Shown: positions 16,425-28,245, counted from the first letter of the stretch. The stretch: 64,000 bases of DNA from Parabacteroides sp900760525 (GCF_049860805.1 NZ_CP187555.1:248001-312000), one strand, 5' to 3'. Program-made: numbers and translations. Notes: generated from the letters alone by a model not told the origin.

Positions 16425-18005
16425 ATGACAGGGAAACAGAGGACAAACATACTGCAGGATACCATTACTTTCCTCAGGGATCAACTTTTGGCTGCCGGCA
16501 GGCGGGAAGAAGAGTTACTTCGGCAAGTGGAGTCCCTGACATCCCGTGTGAGCGAACTTCAGGCAACCCTCCAGTCCTTAACCTCCTCTTTTCAGGAAAG
16601 CAAAGCAGACGCCAACAGGCTGAAAAACCAGAAACGCGCATTAGGCAAACTGCTGGAAAACAAGTCCGAAAAGATAAACCGCAAGCAAGAGGAAAAAGAG
16701 GAGGCAAAGAATATCCCGGAGGAACCGAAGTTCGATCCCAAAAGCCGCGGCAATAATGGGGTGAAACGTAAAGAGTATTTCAATGTGGAAACCCGTTTGC
16801 ACGAGATCTATCCTTGCGATCCGGACTTCGACCCTCTTAAAGCCAGAATAATCAGTCACACTGATTCCATCCGTTACTCTTACCACCCGGGTTGGTTTGA
16901 GAAACATATCTATCGGCAGTACAACTGTGTGCAAGGCGATAACATATACAACGGCAAATCCCCCAAAGCTCCCCTGCAAAACTCTTCCTATGATGGCAGT
17001 TTCCTTAGCGGCATATTGCAATTGCGCTATATCTATTCCCTGCCGGTGGAAAGGATCGTCAAGTTGTTCAACGAGCAGGGCATAGCCCTTTGCAAACAAA
17101 CGGCCCATGGGTTGATTGCGAAATCAGCCGGTTTGTTGGAGCGTATGTACGAAGTGCTGAAAAAGTCCATACTGGAAGATTCCTATCTGTCAATGGATGA
17201 GACTTATTACAAAGTGCTTGTCAATGAAAAGAATGAATCGGGCAAGAAAGTCCGTAAAGGATATCTCTGGGGCATGTATGCCAACCATACGGAATTAATC
17301 GCTTTTATTTATGAAAACGGCTCCCGCTCTAAAAGCATAGCCGAAAAGCTGCTTACTGATTATAAAGGGGCTTTACAGACAGACGGATATGCCGCTTACG
17401 CCGACTTTAGGAAAGAAGAATATCCTGACATCATCCCCCTGGCATGTTTCCAGCATTGTAAAAGGAAGTTCCTGGATATGAAGGAGGATAGGCAAGCGCA
17501 GGAAGTAGTCGATATTGTCAATGAATTATATCAGAATGAACATCTTATCCCGCCCGATTGGGAACCAAAACAGATACTGGCCTGGCGCAAAAAATACGCA
17601 CCTCCTATCCTCGGACGCTTAAAGGCCAAATTGGAAAGTATACAATCCGATCCGCAAACTTTGCCCAAGTCGCTTATGGGGGAAGCGGTTCGCTATACCC
17701 TCAACCTGTATGATGTTTTATGCAATTATATAAAATCAGCGGACTACCAATTAGACAACAACCGCATTGAACGGATAAACCGTTACATCAGCCTGAGCCG
17801 CCGCAACTCACTTTTCGCCGGTAGCCATGCCGGGGCACAGAGAATGGCTCTTTTTTATTCTCTGGCTTGTTCGGCCAGACTTCACAATCTTAATACTTTT
17901 GATTATTTCACGGACTTGTTCAACAGGTTGGCCGATATACAGCCAACAGCACAGGATTCGGTCTTTAGAAATTTACTACCGGATAAATGGATCCCTTGTC
18001 ATTGA
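16425..18005 (+). CDS. tnpC: IS66 family transposase (TnpC, DDE)
   Basis: The 526-residue transposase begins MTGKQRTNILQDTITFLRDQ. Residues about 25-105 form a coiled-coil/leucine-zipper region rich in Lys, Glu and Gln, followed by a zinc-binding-like or linker part and the catalytic core. Catalytic acidic residues are visible in SMDETYYKVL (first Asp), QTDGYAAY (second Asp) and NNRIERINRY (Glu). The length is normal for IS66 and there is no frameshift. The stop lies 15 bases before the right inverted repeat. Confidence 0.95.
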   Translation: MTGKQRTNILQDTITFLRDQLLAAGRREEELLRQVESLTSRVSELQATLQSLTSSFQESKADANRLKNQKRALGKLLENKSEKINRKQEEKEEAKNIPEEPKFDPKSRGNNGVKRKEYFNVETRLHEIYPCDPDFDPLKARIISHTDSIRYSYHPGWFEKHIYRQYNCVQGDNIYNGKSPKAPLQNSSYDGSFLSGILQLRYIYSLPVERIVKLFNEQGIALCKQTAHGLIAKSAGLLERMYEVLKKSILEDSYLSMDETYYKVLVNEKNESGKKVRKGYLWGMYANHTELIAFIYENGSRSKSIAEKLLTDYKGALQTDGYAAYADFRKEEYPDIIPLACFQHCKRKFLDMKEDRQAQEVVDIVNELYQNEHLIPPDWEPKQILAWRKKYAPPILGRLKAKLESIQSDPQTLPKSLMGEAVRYTLNLYDVLCNYIKSADYQLDNNRIERINRYISLSRRNSLFAGSHAGAQRMALFYSLACSARLHNLNTFDYFTDLFNRLADIQPTAQDSVFRNLLPDKWIPCH

Positions 18006-18043
18006 ATAACTAATATACAGGAGGGGATCGCGGAGACGCTTAC

Positions 18044-18110
18044 AAGTAACTTTTTCATGGCGGGCTTGATCCGCCTCTTACCCTAAGCTAATGATCAACT
18101 TAGGATGCTA
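18044..18110. repeat. Diverged repeat copy interrupted by IS66
   Basis: Starting at the right target duplication, AAGTAACTTTTTCATGGCGG resembles AAGTAACTTTGTCGTGGCGG at 19459. The similarity continues in patches (AAGCT, ATCAA, CTTAG, ATG) for about 65 bases. IS66 therefore landed inside one copy of a repeat present twice within 1.5 kb. Between 18111 and 18291 only small hairpins are seen, for example TTTTATGG (18244) with CCATAAAA (18260). Confidence 0.5.
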
Positions 18111-18291
18111 TCCCAGGCCTGACGCGGGATGTCGGGATTGCGACTTCTTAGATAGTTTCTTCACTGTAACTCGTAGTCAGCTAACAGCTTACGGGAGATG
18201 TGAAGGGTGAAGGCACTTTGTGAAAGTCGAATAAAGAGGTGGTTTTTATGGCTTCCGTCCCATAAAACAGGGGGCGGGAATGAAAAAATAT

Positions 18292-18484
18292 AGCCTATAG
18301 GCAATCTGTAAACGGGCTATAGGTTGTTTGCTGAAAGCCTATAGGGTGTTCGGAAAAAGGTGCAAGTCTTTTCATGGAGGCGTGCCTGTCTTTTCATGAG
18401 GCGACAGGCATCCCTTGCAAAACATATATGCTTTGCTTTTAAAGCATATATGTTTCGATTTCAAAGCACCTATGTTTCTTTTGG
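18292..18484. repeat. Three consecutive short tandem arrays with about 22-bp period
   Basis: Array one: CTATAGG cores at 18295, 18317 and 18339, 22 bases apart. Array two: TCTTTTCATG at about 18367 and 18388, within a nested hairpin (GCCTGTC with GACAGGC). Array three: 22-base units starting at 18419, 18441 and 18463 with a CATATATG/CTATG core; the first two form a perfect 15-bp stem (18420-18434 with 18441-18455). The arrays share no sequence with each other, only the period. They lie downstream of the minus-strand TPR gene. Confidence 0.65.
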
Positions 18485-18500
18485 TAATGGAGGTGAAAAT

Positions 18501-18561
18501 AAAAAAGGAATCCCCCGTATATCGGATAAGACGAACGTCTCTCGATATACGGGGGATTTCC
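18501..18561 (-). terminator. Intrinsic terminator of the TPR gene
   Basis: The arms 18507-18524 and 18543-18561 form a stem of about 18 bp (CCCCCGTATATCG core) with one bulged base. Read on the minus strand it is followed by TTTTTT (18501-18506). It lies 25 bases after the TPR stop. Confidence 0.88.
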
Positions 18562-18585
18562 CGTTATGAAGTTTTTAGATATTGT

Positions 18586-19320
18586 TTATTTCGCTGCGTT
18601 GATGGCGTCTAAGATCTTCTTGGAGTTGGCATCGGCTGCATTCAGGGCGACTGCCTGTTCCAGGTATCCTTTCGCTTTTGCCATTTGAGCATCTGCTTTT
18701 TTCTTTTCGGCAGCATATTTGTCAGGATCGGATGTTGCGATCGGATTGGCTTCAGTGAGGATCTTTGCACCTGCATTGTAGAACATGACGCCGAGGCTGT
18801 ACAGGGCATTGCCTTTGTATTTGGTGTTGCCTACAACCAATACGTCTTTAAACAGTTCTTCCGCTTCGTCGGTCTTACCTGCTTTCTGGGCAGCCTGTCC
18901 TTTTTTCATGCAATAAGCATACAAAAGTTTTTCGAGGTTTGCGTTCTGGGCATTTACTTTCAGACCGGCTTCGACTGTAGCTGTAAAATCGGCAGCTTTG
19001 TCCTGGCTGCGTAAAGACATTGCTTTCCCAACATAGGCATCGTCTGCTTTATAGCCTTTTTGAATGGCCATGTCGTAGAACTTGATAGCATCGTCATACT
19101 TTTTAGCATTGTAAGCAGCAAATGCACAGTTAAAGATACGGCTTTCGTCTTCATAGTTCGTAAGTTTCAGGTATTCGCTGTACTTTGTTACAACTTCGGG
19201 ATAGTTCTTTGCAGTCATAGCTGCGTCTCCTTCTTCTCGCAGTTTGTCCGCGTTCGCATCTTGTGCGAATAAATTGCCTACACTCAGGCAAAAAGCCAGT
19301 AATAAGATAATTTTCTTCAT
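18586..19320 (-). CDS. Exported tetratricopeptide-repeat protein
   Basis: The 244-residue protein has a cleavable signal peptide (MKKIILLLAFCLSVGNLFAQ). It then has helical repeats: DKLREEGDAAMTAKNYPEVV, a unit at AAYNAKKYDDAIKFYDMAIQ, and further units to about residue 235 (KAKGYLEQAVALNAADANSK). The repeats fit TPR consensus spacing of 34 residues, with some degenerate units rich in Lys and Ala. It is likely a periplasmic scaffold for protein interactions; no catalytic residues are expected and the partner is unknown. It is monocistronic, with its own promoter (19354-19384) and a strong terminator. Confidence 0.85.
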   Translation of the reverse strand: MKKIILLLAFCLSVGNLFAQDANADKLREEGDAAMTAKNYPEVVTKYSEYLKLTNYEDESRIFNCAFAAYNAKKYDDAIKFYDMAIQKGYKADDAYVGKAMSLRSQDKAADFTATVEAGLKVNAQNANLEKLLYAYCMKKGQAAQKAGKTDEAEELFKDVLVVGNTKYKGNALYSLGVMFYNAGAKILTEANPIATSDPDKYAAEKKKADAQMAKAKGYLEQAVALNAADANSKKILDAINAAK

Positions 19321-19353
19321 GGTGATTAAATGTAATTTTTAAAATTAGTTCGA

Positions 19354-19384
19354 CTAAGGTAGTAAGTGTAGCGTAAGAGACAAA
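19354..19384 (-). promoter_or_regulatory. Promoter of the TPR gene
   Basis: On the minus strand TTTG (19381-19384), a 19-base gap and TACCTTAG (19354-19361) fit TTTG-N19-TAnnTTTG with two mismatches in the -7 box. The leader would be about 27 bases. Confidence 0.5.
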
Positions 19385-19541
19385 AGGATTTTATGTTTTT
19401 TTAGATTTATAAAGAATATGAAGGGGTGATTTCAAAACGAAGAAGTGACTGCCTGAAAAGTAACTTTGTCGTGGCGGACGTGAAATACTTTTTATTCGAA
19501 GCTGATTATCAATGCTTAGTATGTGATCTCGGGTAATATCA

Positions 19542-20013
19542 GTTACTTTTGGCTTGATCCAAAAGTAACCAAAAGATCAAGGCCGAACCTGCTTCGCTAC
19601 TCCGTTCCCTCCGTTCGCTGCGCTTAACGCTCACCAGCTTAGGCCGGAATAGAGCCTGACGGCTCTGTTGAGGATGGTGCTACTGCCGGCTTTGCTGTTT
19701 TGTCGACAACTTTAGGTGCGGGAACAGGCTTGTCCCCGTGCTCCGCACGGGGACGGAAAGAACCTCCGGTATTGTAAAAGAACTGCCGATATCGCAAAAG
19801 AACTGTCGGTATCGGCCATCCCAAGAGAAAGCGCAGCTTTCTAAGAAAGGCCTAAGCGTACGGTCGTCAAGCGGAAGGTAAAGGTGTAGCGTCCGGAGCC
19901 TGCGCTGTTTGAGCGAAGCGAGTTTCGCAGGCGACAGCGGAACCTTTACCCGGAGTAGACCGGACGGTTAAGCCTTGATCTTTTGGTTACTTTTGGATCA
20001 AGCCAAAAGTAAC
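19542..20013. repeat. 472-bp element with 42-bp perfect terminal inverted repeats
   Basis: The arms 19542-19583 and 19972-20013 are exact inverted copies beginning GTTACTTTTGGCTTGATCCA. The interior has no plausible gene. It holds a GTCCCCGTGC/GCACGGGGAC hairpin (19732-19754), three 20-base tandem units with an AAAGAAC core (19751-19810), and a segment where AAGGTAAAGG (about 19877) is loosely matched in inverse by CCTTTACC (19943-19950). The ends themselves contain an AAAAGTAAC/GTTACTTTT hairpin. This could be a miniature non-autonomous transposable element or a long bidirectional terminator. A diverged copy of the 18044 repeat lies at 19458-19533, and 20014-20082 shows only a CATAAATCATC-type motif. 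Confidence 0.75.
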
Positions 20014-20082
20014 AGATAAATCATCATTTATGGTTCGAAACTGACAAGAACCGGAATAATTTATTTGGGCGCGGTTGCCCTG

Positions 20083-21186
20083 TTACAAGGCAGGAAAGCA
20101 GGGCAACTCAAAAGCCTCTGCCACTGCCGGGTAAACGATGTTCCCCTCCACGATGTTGAGTCCGAGTGCCAGCGATTTGTCGGCTTCACAAGCTTGTCTC
20201 CATCCTTTGTCCGCCAATTTCAGGACGTACGGAAGCGTGGCGTTGGTAAGGGCGAGAGTCGAGGTCTGGGGCACGGCTCCCGGAATGTTGGCTACACAAT
20301 AGTGTACGATACCATCTACTTCGAAGACCGGATCGGCATGAGTGGTCGGGTGGGAGGTTTCGAAACAACCGCCCTGGTCGATCGCGACATCTACCAGCAC
20401 GCTGCCTTTCTTCATCAGCTTGAGCATATCGCGGGTAATCAGGTGGGGGGCTTTGGCTCCCGGTATCAGCACGGCGCCGATCACCAGGTCCGTTGCCGGC
20501 AGCTCCTGTTCGATGTTGTGGGTGGAAGAATATAAAGTCTTGACATTGGCAGGCATGATCTCGTCCAGATAACGCAGGCGGGGCAGCGAGATATCGGCTA
20601 TCGTGACATCTGCGCCCATACCGGCGGCCATTAACGCGCTGCTGTGTCCGACTACGCCGCCGCCCAAGACGAGCACTTTAGCCGGTTTGACTCCCGGAAC
20701 ACCGCCCAGCAGGATTCCTTTTCCTCCCTGCGGCTTTTCCAGGAAACGGGCTCCTTCCTGTGTAGACATACGTCCGGCCACTTCGCTCATGGGTATCAAG
20801 AGGGGAAGCGTGCCGTCGGGATTCTCGACCGTCTCGTAGGCCAGGCAGATAGAGCCGCTTTTCATCATCGCTAATGTCAGCGTTTCGTCTGAGGCAAAAT
20901 GAAAATAGGTGAAGAGTAATTGCCCCTTTCGCACGAGCGGGTACTCGACAGCGACCGGTTCTTTTACTTTTACGATCATCTCGGCTATCTTATATACATC
21001 TCCGATAGCGGGGAGGATTTGTGCACCTGCCGCCTCGTAGGCAGCATCCGGGAATCCGCTGTTTTCACCGGCTGTATGTTGTACATACACGGTGTGTCCT
21101 CGTTTTACCAACTCCTTAGCACCGGCGGGCGTAAGTGCCACGCGGTTCTCATTGTTCTTGATTTCTTTAGGAATTCCGATGATCAT
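20083..21186 (-). CDS. ald: Alanine dehydrogenase
   Basis: The 367-residue enzyme catalyses reversible NAD-dependent oxidative deamination of L-alanine to pyruvate and ammonia. The start at 21186 (MIIGIPKEIKNNENRVALTP) is the conserved N-terminus; an upstream in-frame ATG would add 11 unconserved residues. Visible motifs are KVKEPVAVEY (substrate-binding Lys), LFTYFHFASD (catalytic His), the Rossmann loop VLGGGVVGHSSA near residue 174, and the C-terminal HYCVANIPGAVPQTSTLALT. The length matches the family. A hairpin GTTGCCCTG/CAGGGCAAC (20074-20107) overlaps the last codons. It is monocistronic, with secA downstream in transcriptional order from another promoter. Confidence 0.94.
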   Translation of the reverse strand: MIIGIPKEIKNNENRVALTPAGAKELVKRGHTVYVQHTAGENSGFPDAAYEAAGAQILPAIGDVYKIAEMIVKVKEPVAVEYPLVRKGQLLFTYFHFASDETLTLAMMKSGSICLAYETVENPDGTLPLLIPMSEVAGRMSTQEGARFLEKPQGGKGILLGGVPGVKPAKVLVLGGGVVGHSSALMAAGMGADVTIADISLPRLRYLDEIMPANVKTLYSSTHNIEQELPATDLVIGAVLIPGAKAPHLITRDMLKLMKKGSVLVDVAIDQGGCFETSHPTTHADPVFEVDGIVHYCVANIPGAVPQTSTLALTNATLPYVLKLADKGWRQACEADKSLALGLNIVEGNIVYPAVAEAFELPCFPAL

Positions 21187-21273
21187 ATTGTTAGGATTTA
21201 ATGGATTATTGGTCCACAATATACAAATAATATGACAAAATGATATTCCGGAAATGTTATTTTTTGAAAAGAC

Positions 21274-21304
21274 AAATAAAGGCGGCCTTTTCGGGGCCGC
21301 CTTT
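21274..21304 (-). terminator. Terminator between secA and ald
   Basis: AAAGGCGGCC (21278-21287) pairs with GGCCGCCTTT (21295-21304), with a 7-base loop. On the minus strand it is followed by ATTTGTCTTTTC. It lies 22 bases past the secA stop. Confidence 0.75.
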
Positions 21305-21326
21305 GCTTTCTTGTTACCGGATAGGA

Positions 21327-24686
<3,360 letters not shown>

Positions 24687-24701
24687 GATATACTTTATTG
24701 A

Positions 24702-24731
24702 ATTGAAAATTGAAAATTGAAAATTGAAAAT
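24702..24731. repeat. ATTGAAA heptanucleotide repeat in the secA leader
   Basis: Four tandem ATTGAAA units occupy 24702-24729, 16 bases upstream of the secA start on the minus strand. The words match the arms of the repeat beside dxr. Such perfect short repeats are candidates for slippage. Confidence 0.7.
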
Positions 24732-24828
24732 TATGGATTCAATGGTTCAACCTCGATTTTCGGACGTTATTATTCTTTTTATTTAGTTTGTGAAATAGTA
24801 TTGTTTTAAGCAGGGAAACTGACAATTA

Positions 24829-26430
24829 TCATTTTTTAGTTGTCAATTCCCTCAGCGGGAGGCTGAGGGATGCATTAGGTGGCCTGATCCTCAGCACATG
24901 GGTTACCGTGGGGGCGACCTCTGTGGCTTTTACTTCCCGGTAGATATGTTCCGGCTTGATACCGTTGCCCATAAACACCAGCGGGGTTATAACTGCGTTA
25001 TTCCGTATTACTTTTACTTTCGCTTTCGGATCGTCGTTGTTGATAGTCCATCCGGGCTGCAACTCGATGATCAGGTCGCCACGGCTTGAAATATGTGTGC
25101 CGTGCAGGTATTTGGAAGTCTTTTCGTTCCAGTTGCCCGTACGGAGGACGTTCTCGGTCGCAACGAATTGCACGCCGCTGAATTCGCGCAGGAATTCGGC
25201 CGCCTTTTCCTGTATGACGGTCAAATCCAGTTTTGCATCTTCTATCGCTTTGCGGTTCAGATAGATCTGGTTGTTATAGAATCCTTTTACCCAACTCGTG
25301 TGCTGGCCGTAAATGGCCATCAGATACATATTGAGCAGGGCGACGCAACGTTTCGGATGGAATTCGCCATTCGTCAGCAGCATGCCGTCTGGATATTCTT
25401 CTTCACTCTTATAATATCCCGAACCGGTAAAGACGATCAGCGTGTTGCTCAATCCGACCTTCTTGTCGATCTTGTCCAACAGTTGTTCCAGATCCTTATC
25501 CAGTTGATAATAGGTGTCTTGTATCTCGCGGGTATATTCCTTATGCATATTGCCGCGATAGTTGCCCGCATAATAAGTGATGGCAAGCATATCCGGGCAG
25601 GAACGTGTACCGAAAGCCCCGTATTCGAGGAACTGGAGTGCCAGACGGTTGATCTCCTTATTAATAAAAGGCGAGGTCTTCAGGTTGAAGAAACACTCGT
25701 TCGTATTTTCCTTGAATGTATATTTGAAAGGAATTTCATCCAGCACGTAAGGGAATGCGTTGAATTTGTCCGGCGACAGTGACGGCGTCCAGGTCATCTG
25801 TTCTAAGCGTGCCGACAAGGATTCCGGGCCGTTGTTATAGCGGTCCACGTACCAAGGAAGCCCTTTGTAATAGGTCGTCGTCGCCCATTTCCCGTTGTAG
25901 TCGTCCATCCAGAAAGCGCCGTTTGCCGCATGTCCGGCGGAGACGATTGCACTTTCGGGATTGGGAGCAATGGCATATACGTCGCTTCTGCCTTTGGAAG
26001 CGATTTTCAACTCGTCCCCGATTGTGGAGCTGATCAGCTTCCGGGGGGAATAATGCTCTTTCGTATAGTTGCCGAGATAGTCCGGGTCGTACAGGACTGA
26101 AACTTCCTTTTCCTTGTCAAAATCATAGATATTCTTTCCGGATATCCCATTGAAGTTCGGGTTGCTCCCAGTGAACAGGGTGGCAAAGGCACTGGCTTCG
26201 TCAATATCCGAGAATTCGAACCGGATGTTGTTATACACCAGTCCTTCATTCATCAACCGCTTGAAACCGCGCTCGCCGAATGTGTTGTAAAAATATTCTA
26301 TATAATCGCCCCGCAACTGGTCGACCGTGATGCACACGACCAATTTGGGCGTGCTTTGTTGAGCCTCCAGATTGGTTGCTGCCAGGATTGCGATGAGCGA
26401 TGTTAGTATTTTTCGTACCCGATGTTCCAT
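24829..26430 (-). CDS. Alkaline-phosphatase-superfamily protein (PafA-like), probably catalytically inactive
   Basis: The 533-residue exported protein (signal peptide from MEHRVRKILTSLIAIL, cleaved after LEAQ) starts at 26430, inside the end of the DUF4105 gene. The fold is recognisable from VVCITVDQLRGDYIEYF, FTGSNPNFNGISG, STIGDELKIAS, SAGHAANGAFWMD and DTYYQLDKDLEQLLDKID. By hand alignment to PafA-type phosphatases the zinc site is mostly lost. Asp37 remains, but Asn290 and Asn294 replace the Asp-x3-His ligands, Gly336-Ser337 replace the Asp-His pair (FTGSGYY instead of TADHG), and the late His is lost. The nucleophile Thr appears to be Glu78. It may be a pseudoenzyme that binds phosphate or glycans, or a structural partner of its neighbour. 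An alternative start 12 codons upstream is unlikely. Confidence 0.75.
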   Translation of the reverse strand: MEHRVRKILTSLIAILAATNLEAQQSTPKLVVCITVDQLRGDYIEYFYNTFGERGFKRLMNEGLVYNNIRFEFSDIDEASAFATLFTGSNPNFNGISGKNIYDFDKEKEVSVLYDPDYLGNYTKEHYSPRKLISSTIGDELKIASKGRSDVYAIAPNPESAIVSAGHAANGAFWMDDYNGKWATTTYYKGLPWYVDRYNNGPESLSARLEQMTWTPSLSPDKFNAFPYVLDEIPFKYTFKENTNECFFNLKTSPFINKEINRLALQFLEYGAFGTRSCPDMLAITYYAGNYRGNMHKEYTREIQDTYYQLDKDLEQLLDKIDKKVGLSNTLIVFTGSGYYKSEEEYPDGMLLTNGEFHPKRCVALLNMYLMAIYGQHTSWVKGFYNNQIYLNRKAIEDAKLDLTVIQEKAAEFLREFSGVQFVATENVLRTGNWNEKTSKYLHGTHISSRGDLIIELQPGWTINNDDPKAKVKVIRNNAVITPLVFMGNGIKPEHIYREVKATEVAPTVTHVLRIRPPNASLSLPLRELTTKK

Positions 26431-27650
26431 ATTTTTCTGTAAACGCCATATCCCGAACGTAGCCAAAGGCTCATTACCAGCGGGATAAATGCTGTATTTA
26501 AGTGCTGCGGAATGAAATGCCAGCCAGCCAGCATCAGCGTAAGCGCCGCAAAGTTAATAAAATGATAATAATATGCGGCCTTTCTTAACTTTTTTACTGC
26601 AAACAAAATAACAGCTACTAAGTCAAAAGGTTGTAACCAGATGATATTCCAATTCGGATAAACGCATGGATGCGTCGAAACGAAGCTTAGGAAAAACAGC
26701 ACGACGCCTGCCACTCCCGCTATGAAAAACAAGATGCAGTCGACAATCCTGAAATAGGTTTTCCGGCGCCATTCCAACCAGGTAATTGCCAATATGATCA
26801 GGAAAAAGACTTTGCAGCAAACGGACGGAGTGAAAATGCCCGTACCTGTTTCCGCTTCGCCAGTCGCTCTTGCTATTAAAGTCCGGGTTGAAGAAACCAG
26901 TTTTTGAGGCTTCCCGTCTGCCTGAGTGATTGTTGCCGTAGCAAATGCTTCTTTCAGGTAGAGCGGGAGAAACATCATCTCGTGTGTTGTTGCGATACGG
27001 TCGGTCGGGCTGCCTAAAGCGAGGTCGCATCCGAATGTAAGCCAGGGCTTATTCCGTGTGCAATGATTGATCATGTCACGGAAGGAACGCGGTGTGAATG
27101 GGATGTTCATGCTATTGACCATATCTCCGAAAGTTTGCGGTTCAACCCGTGTATTATAATCGATTTTCCCTCCCGCCTGCTCTTCGATAATGGCGGCAGG
27201 TCGTGTCGCGCAATTGTCGAAAAAGAAATTATAGCGGTACACGCGGTTTTCCGGCCGGTTATTGATCATCAGGGCTTCCCATATCTGCGCTTTGCCGGCG
27301 GAATCGATGTCCAGGATTTGTTCGGTTACCTCACTTCCCCGCATCTCGTATTCGATCAGGAAATCACGCGTATATTGCGCCGCCAGCCTGTAATCGGTTT
27401 CTCCTTTCGCGAATCGGTAGATGAAGTTGGGCTTCGAAAAGTCGAATATCCCGTAATTAAATACGGTATCGAGCTTTTTCGATGCGTCCCTTACCCGTAA
27501 AGCCGTATGCCCGTAAACCGTATACACTTCGTCTTCCGATGGCGAAACGGTCAATAAACTGATCTCGGCATCTTTGCTGAGCAGCGGGTATTGCGCCCGA
27601 AGCGAGACGGAGGTGAGGAGTAGGAAAAGAAGGAGTATATTTTTTTTCAT
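26403..27650 (-). CDS. DUF4105 domain membrane protein
   Basis: The 415-residue protein has a signal peptide (MKKNILLLFLLLTSVSLRAQ). A periplasmic DUF4105 domain (about 25-250) contains YTVYGHTALRVRD and YRYNFFFDNCATRPAAIIEE. Four or so membrane helices (about 275-400) follow. The His in YGHTA and the Asn-Cys in FDNCAT resemble the catalytic elements of papain/NlpC-type hydrolases; DUF4105 has been proposed as such a fold, but no activity is known to me. Its last 28 bases overlap the start of the phosphatase-like gene, so the two are translationally coupled and may work together at the inner membrane. It lies 13 bases downstream of the HU-like gene. Confidence 0.85.
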   Translation of the reverse strand: MKKNILLLFLLLTSVSLRAQYPLLSKDAEISLLTVSPSEDEVYTVYGHTALRVRDASKKLDTVFNYGIFDFSKPNFIYRFAKGETDYRLAAQYTRDFLIEYEMRGSEVTEQILDIDSAGKAQIWEALMINNRPENRVYRYNFFFDNCATRPAAIIEEQAGGKIDYNTRVEPQTFGDMVNSMNIPFTPRSFRDMINHCTRNKPWLTFGCDLALGSPTDRIATTHEMMFLPLYLKEAFATATITQADGKPQKLVSSTRTLIARATGEAETGTGIFTPSVCCKVFFLIILAITWLEWRRKTYFRIVDCILFFIAGVAGVVLFFLSFVSTHPCVYPNWNIIWLQPFDLVAVILFAVKKLRKAAYYYHFINFAALTLMLAGWHFIPQHLNTAFIPLVMSLWLRSGYGVYRKIWNIGYEKY

Positions 27651-27663
27651 AAACAGAAAGTTG

Positions 27664-28245
27664 TTATTCGTTTTCCGCCAGCAAATAAGTTACATGCGTA
27701 CTGCTACCTACGCGGTATAAGAGTCCCTCTTCGACATATTTTTTCAGGTCGGAAGTCGCCTGGTAGCGGGAACAGGCGTTCAGCTTGGTGTATGTGATCG
27801 TCGTGATGCTTTCATTGCGGTCCAGGTAGTCCAGCATTCTCGTTTTGCGTTCTTCCGGCATATAGCTGGGAGCGCTTTTTACCTTTTCCAGTTGGACGGT
27901 TTTCAGATCGTTTTTCAGCTTTTCCGAACAGCGGAAGTTCACATTGTCGAGTTTGACGACCGACCTGCCGTCCGGCAACTTCAGTGTCCGCAGGGAAGGG
28001 GAGAAGTGCCCCAGGCCTTCCAGCTCCACATTGTCACCATATTTAAGCGAATGCCCGATTACCCAGACGAAAGAGTCGAGCACGGCTTTGACGTCGGCCG
28101 ACGAGATAGAGCCCCGTTCACAGACCAAAGCGCAGATATCATCCATTTTTTGTGTACTGCGTGCGATCGCCCGTGCATGTGTTTGTTGTTGCCCCTTCCT
28201 GTCGTTCGGTTGCGGAGTTTTGTGTACGCTGAATTGAATTGCCAT
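27664..28245 (-). CDS. HU/IHF-type DNA-binding protein with C-terminal helix-turn-helix
   Basis: The 193-residue protein belongs to the longer HU-like family of Bacteroidetes. An IHF/HU fold spans about 1-125 (DDICALVCERGSISSADVKA, then KYGDNVELEGLGHFSPSLRT at the beta-arm base). The region 125-193 reads like a winged-helix or HTH segment (RNESITTITYTKLNACSRYQ followed by ATSDLKKYVEEGLLYRVG). It probably bends or organises DNA, or regulates transcription. It is the first gene of a minus-strand trio with DUF4105 and the phosphatase-like gene. Its leader carries four 22-bp palindromic repeats (28323-28410), which could be binding sites for this protein itself. Confidence 0.82.
   Translation of the reverse strand: MAIQFSVHKTPQPNDRKGQQQTHARAIARSTQKMDDICALVCERGSISSADVKAVLDSFVWVIGHSLKYGDNVELEGLGHFSPSLRTLKLPDGRSVVKLDNVNFRCSEKLKNDLKTVQLEKVKSAPSYMPEERKTRMLDYLDRNESITTITYTKLNACSRYQATSDLKKYVEEGLLYRVGSSTHVTYLLAENE

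Larger units (their letters stand above)
15487..18043 (+). mobile_element. Complete IS66-family insertion sequence
   Basis: The 2557-bp element is bounded by perfect 23-bp terminal inverted repeats starting GTAAGCGTCTCCGCGATCCC (15487-15509 and 18021-18043). It is flanked by identical 8-bp target duplications AAGTAACT (15479-15486 and 18044-18051). GTAA ends, 8-bp duplications and three genes in the order accessory, Orf2 and large DDE transposase define IS66. All genes are intact and the ends are identical, so the insertion looks recent and possibly active. The target is a copy of a local repeat whose relative begins at 19459. Confidence 0.95.

Noticed and set aside
20074..20107. Terminator for alanine dehydrogenase
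   Set aside because: The stem overlaps the coding end and no T-tract follows on the minus strand; kept only as a comment.
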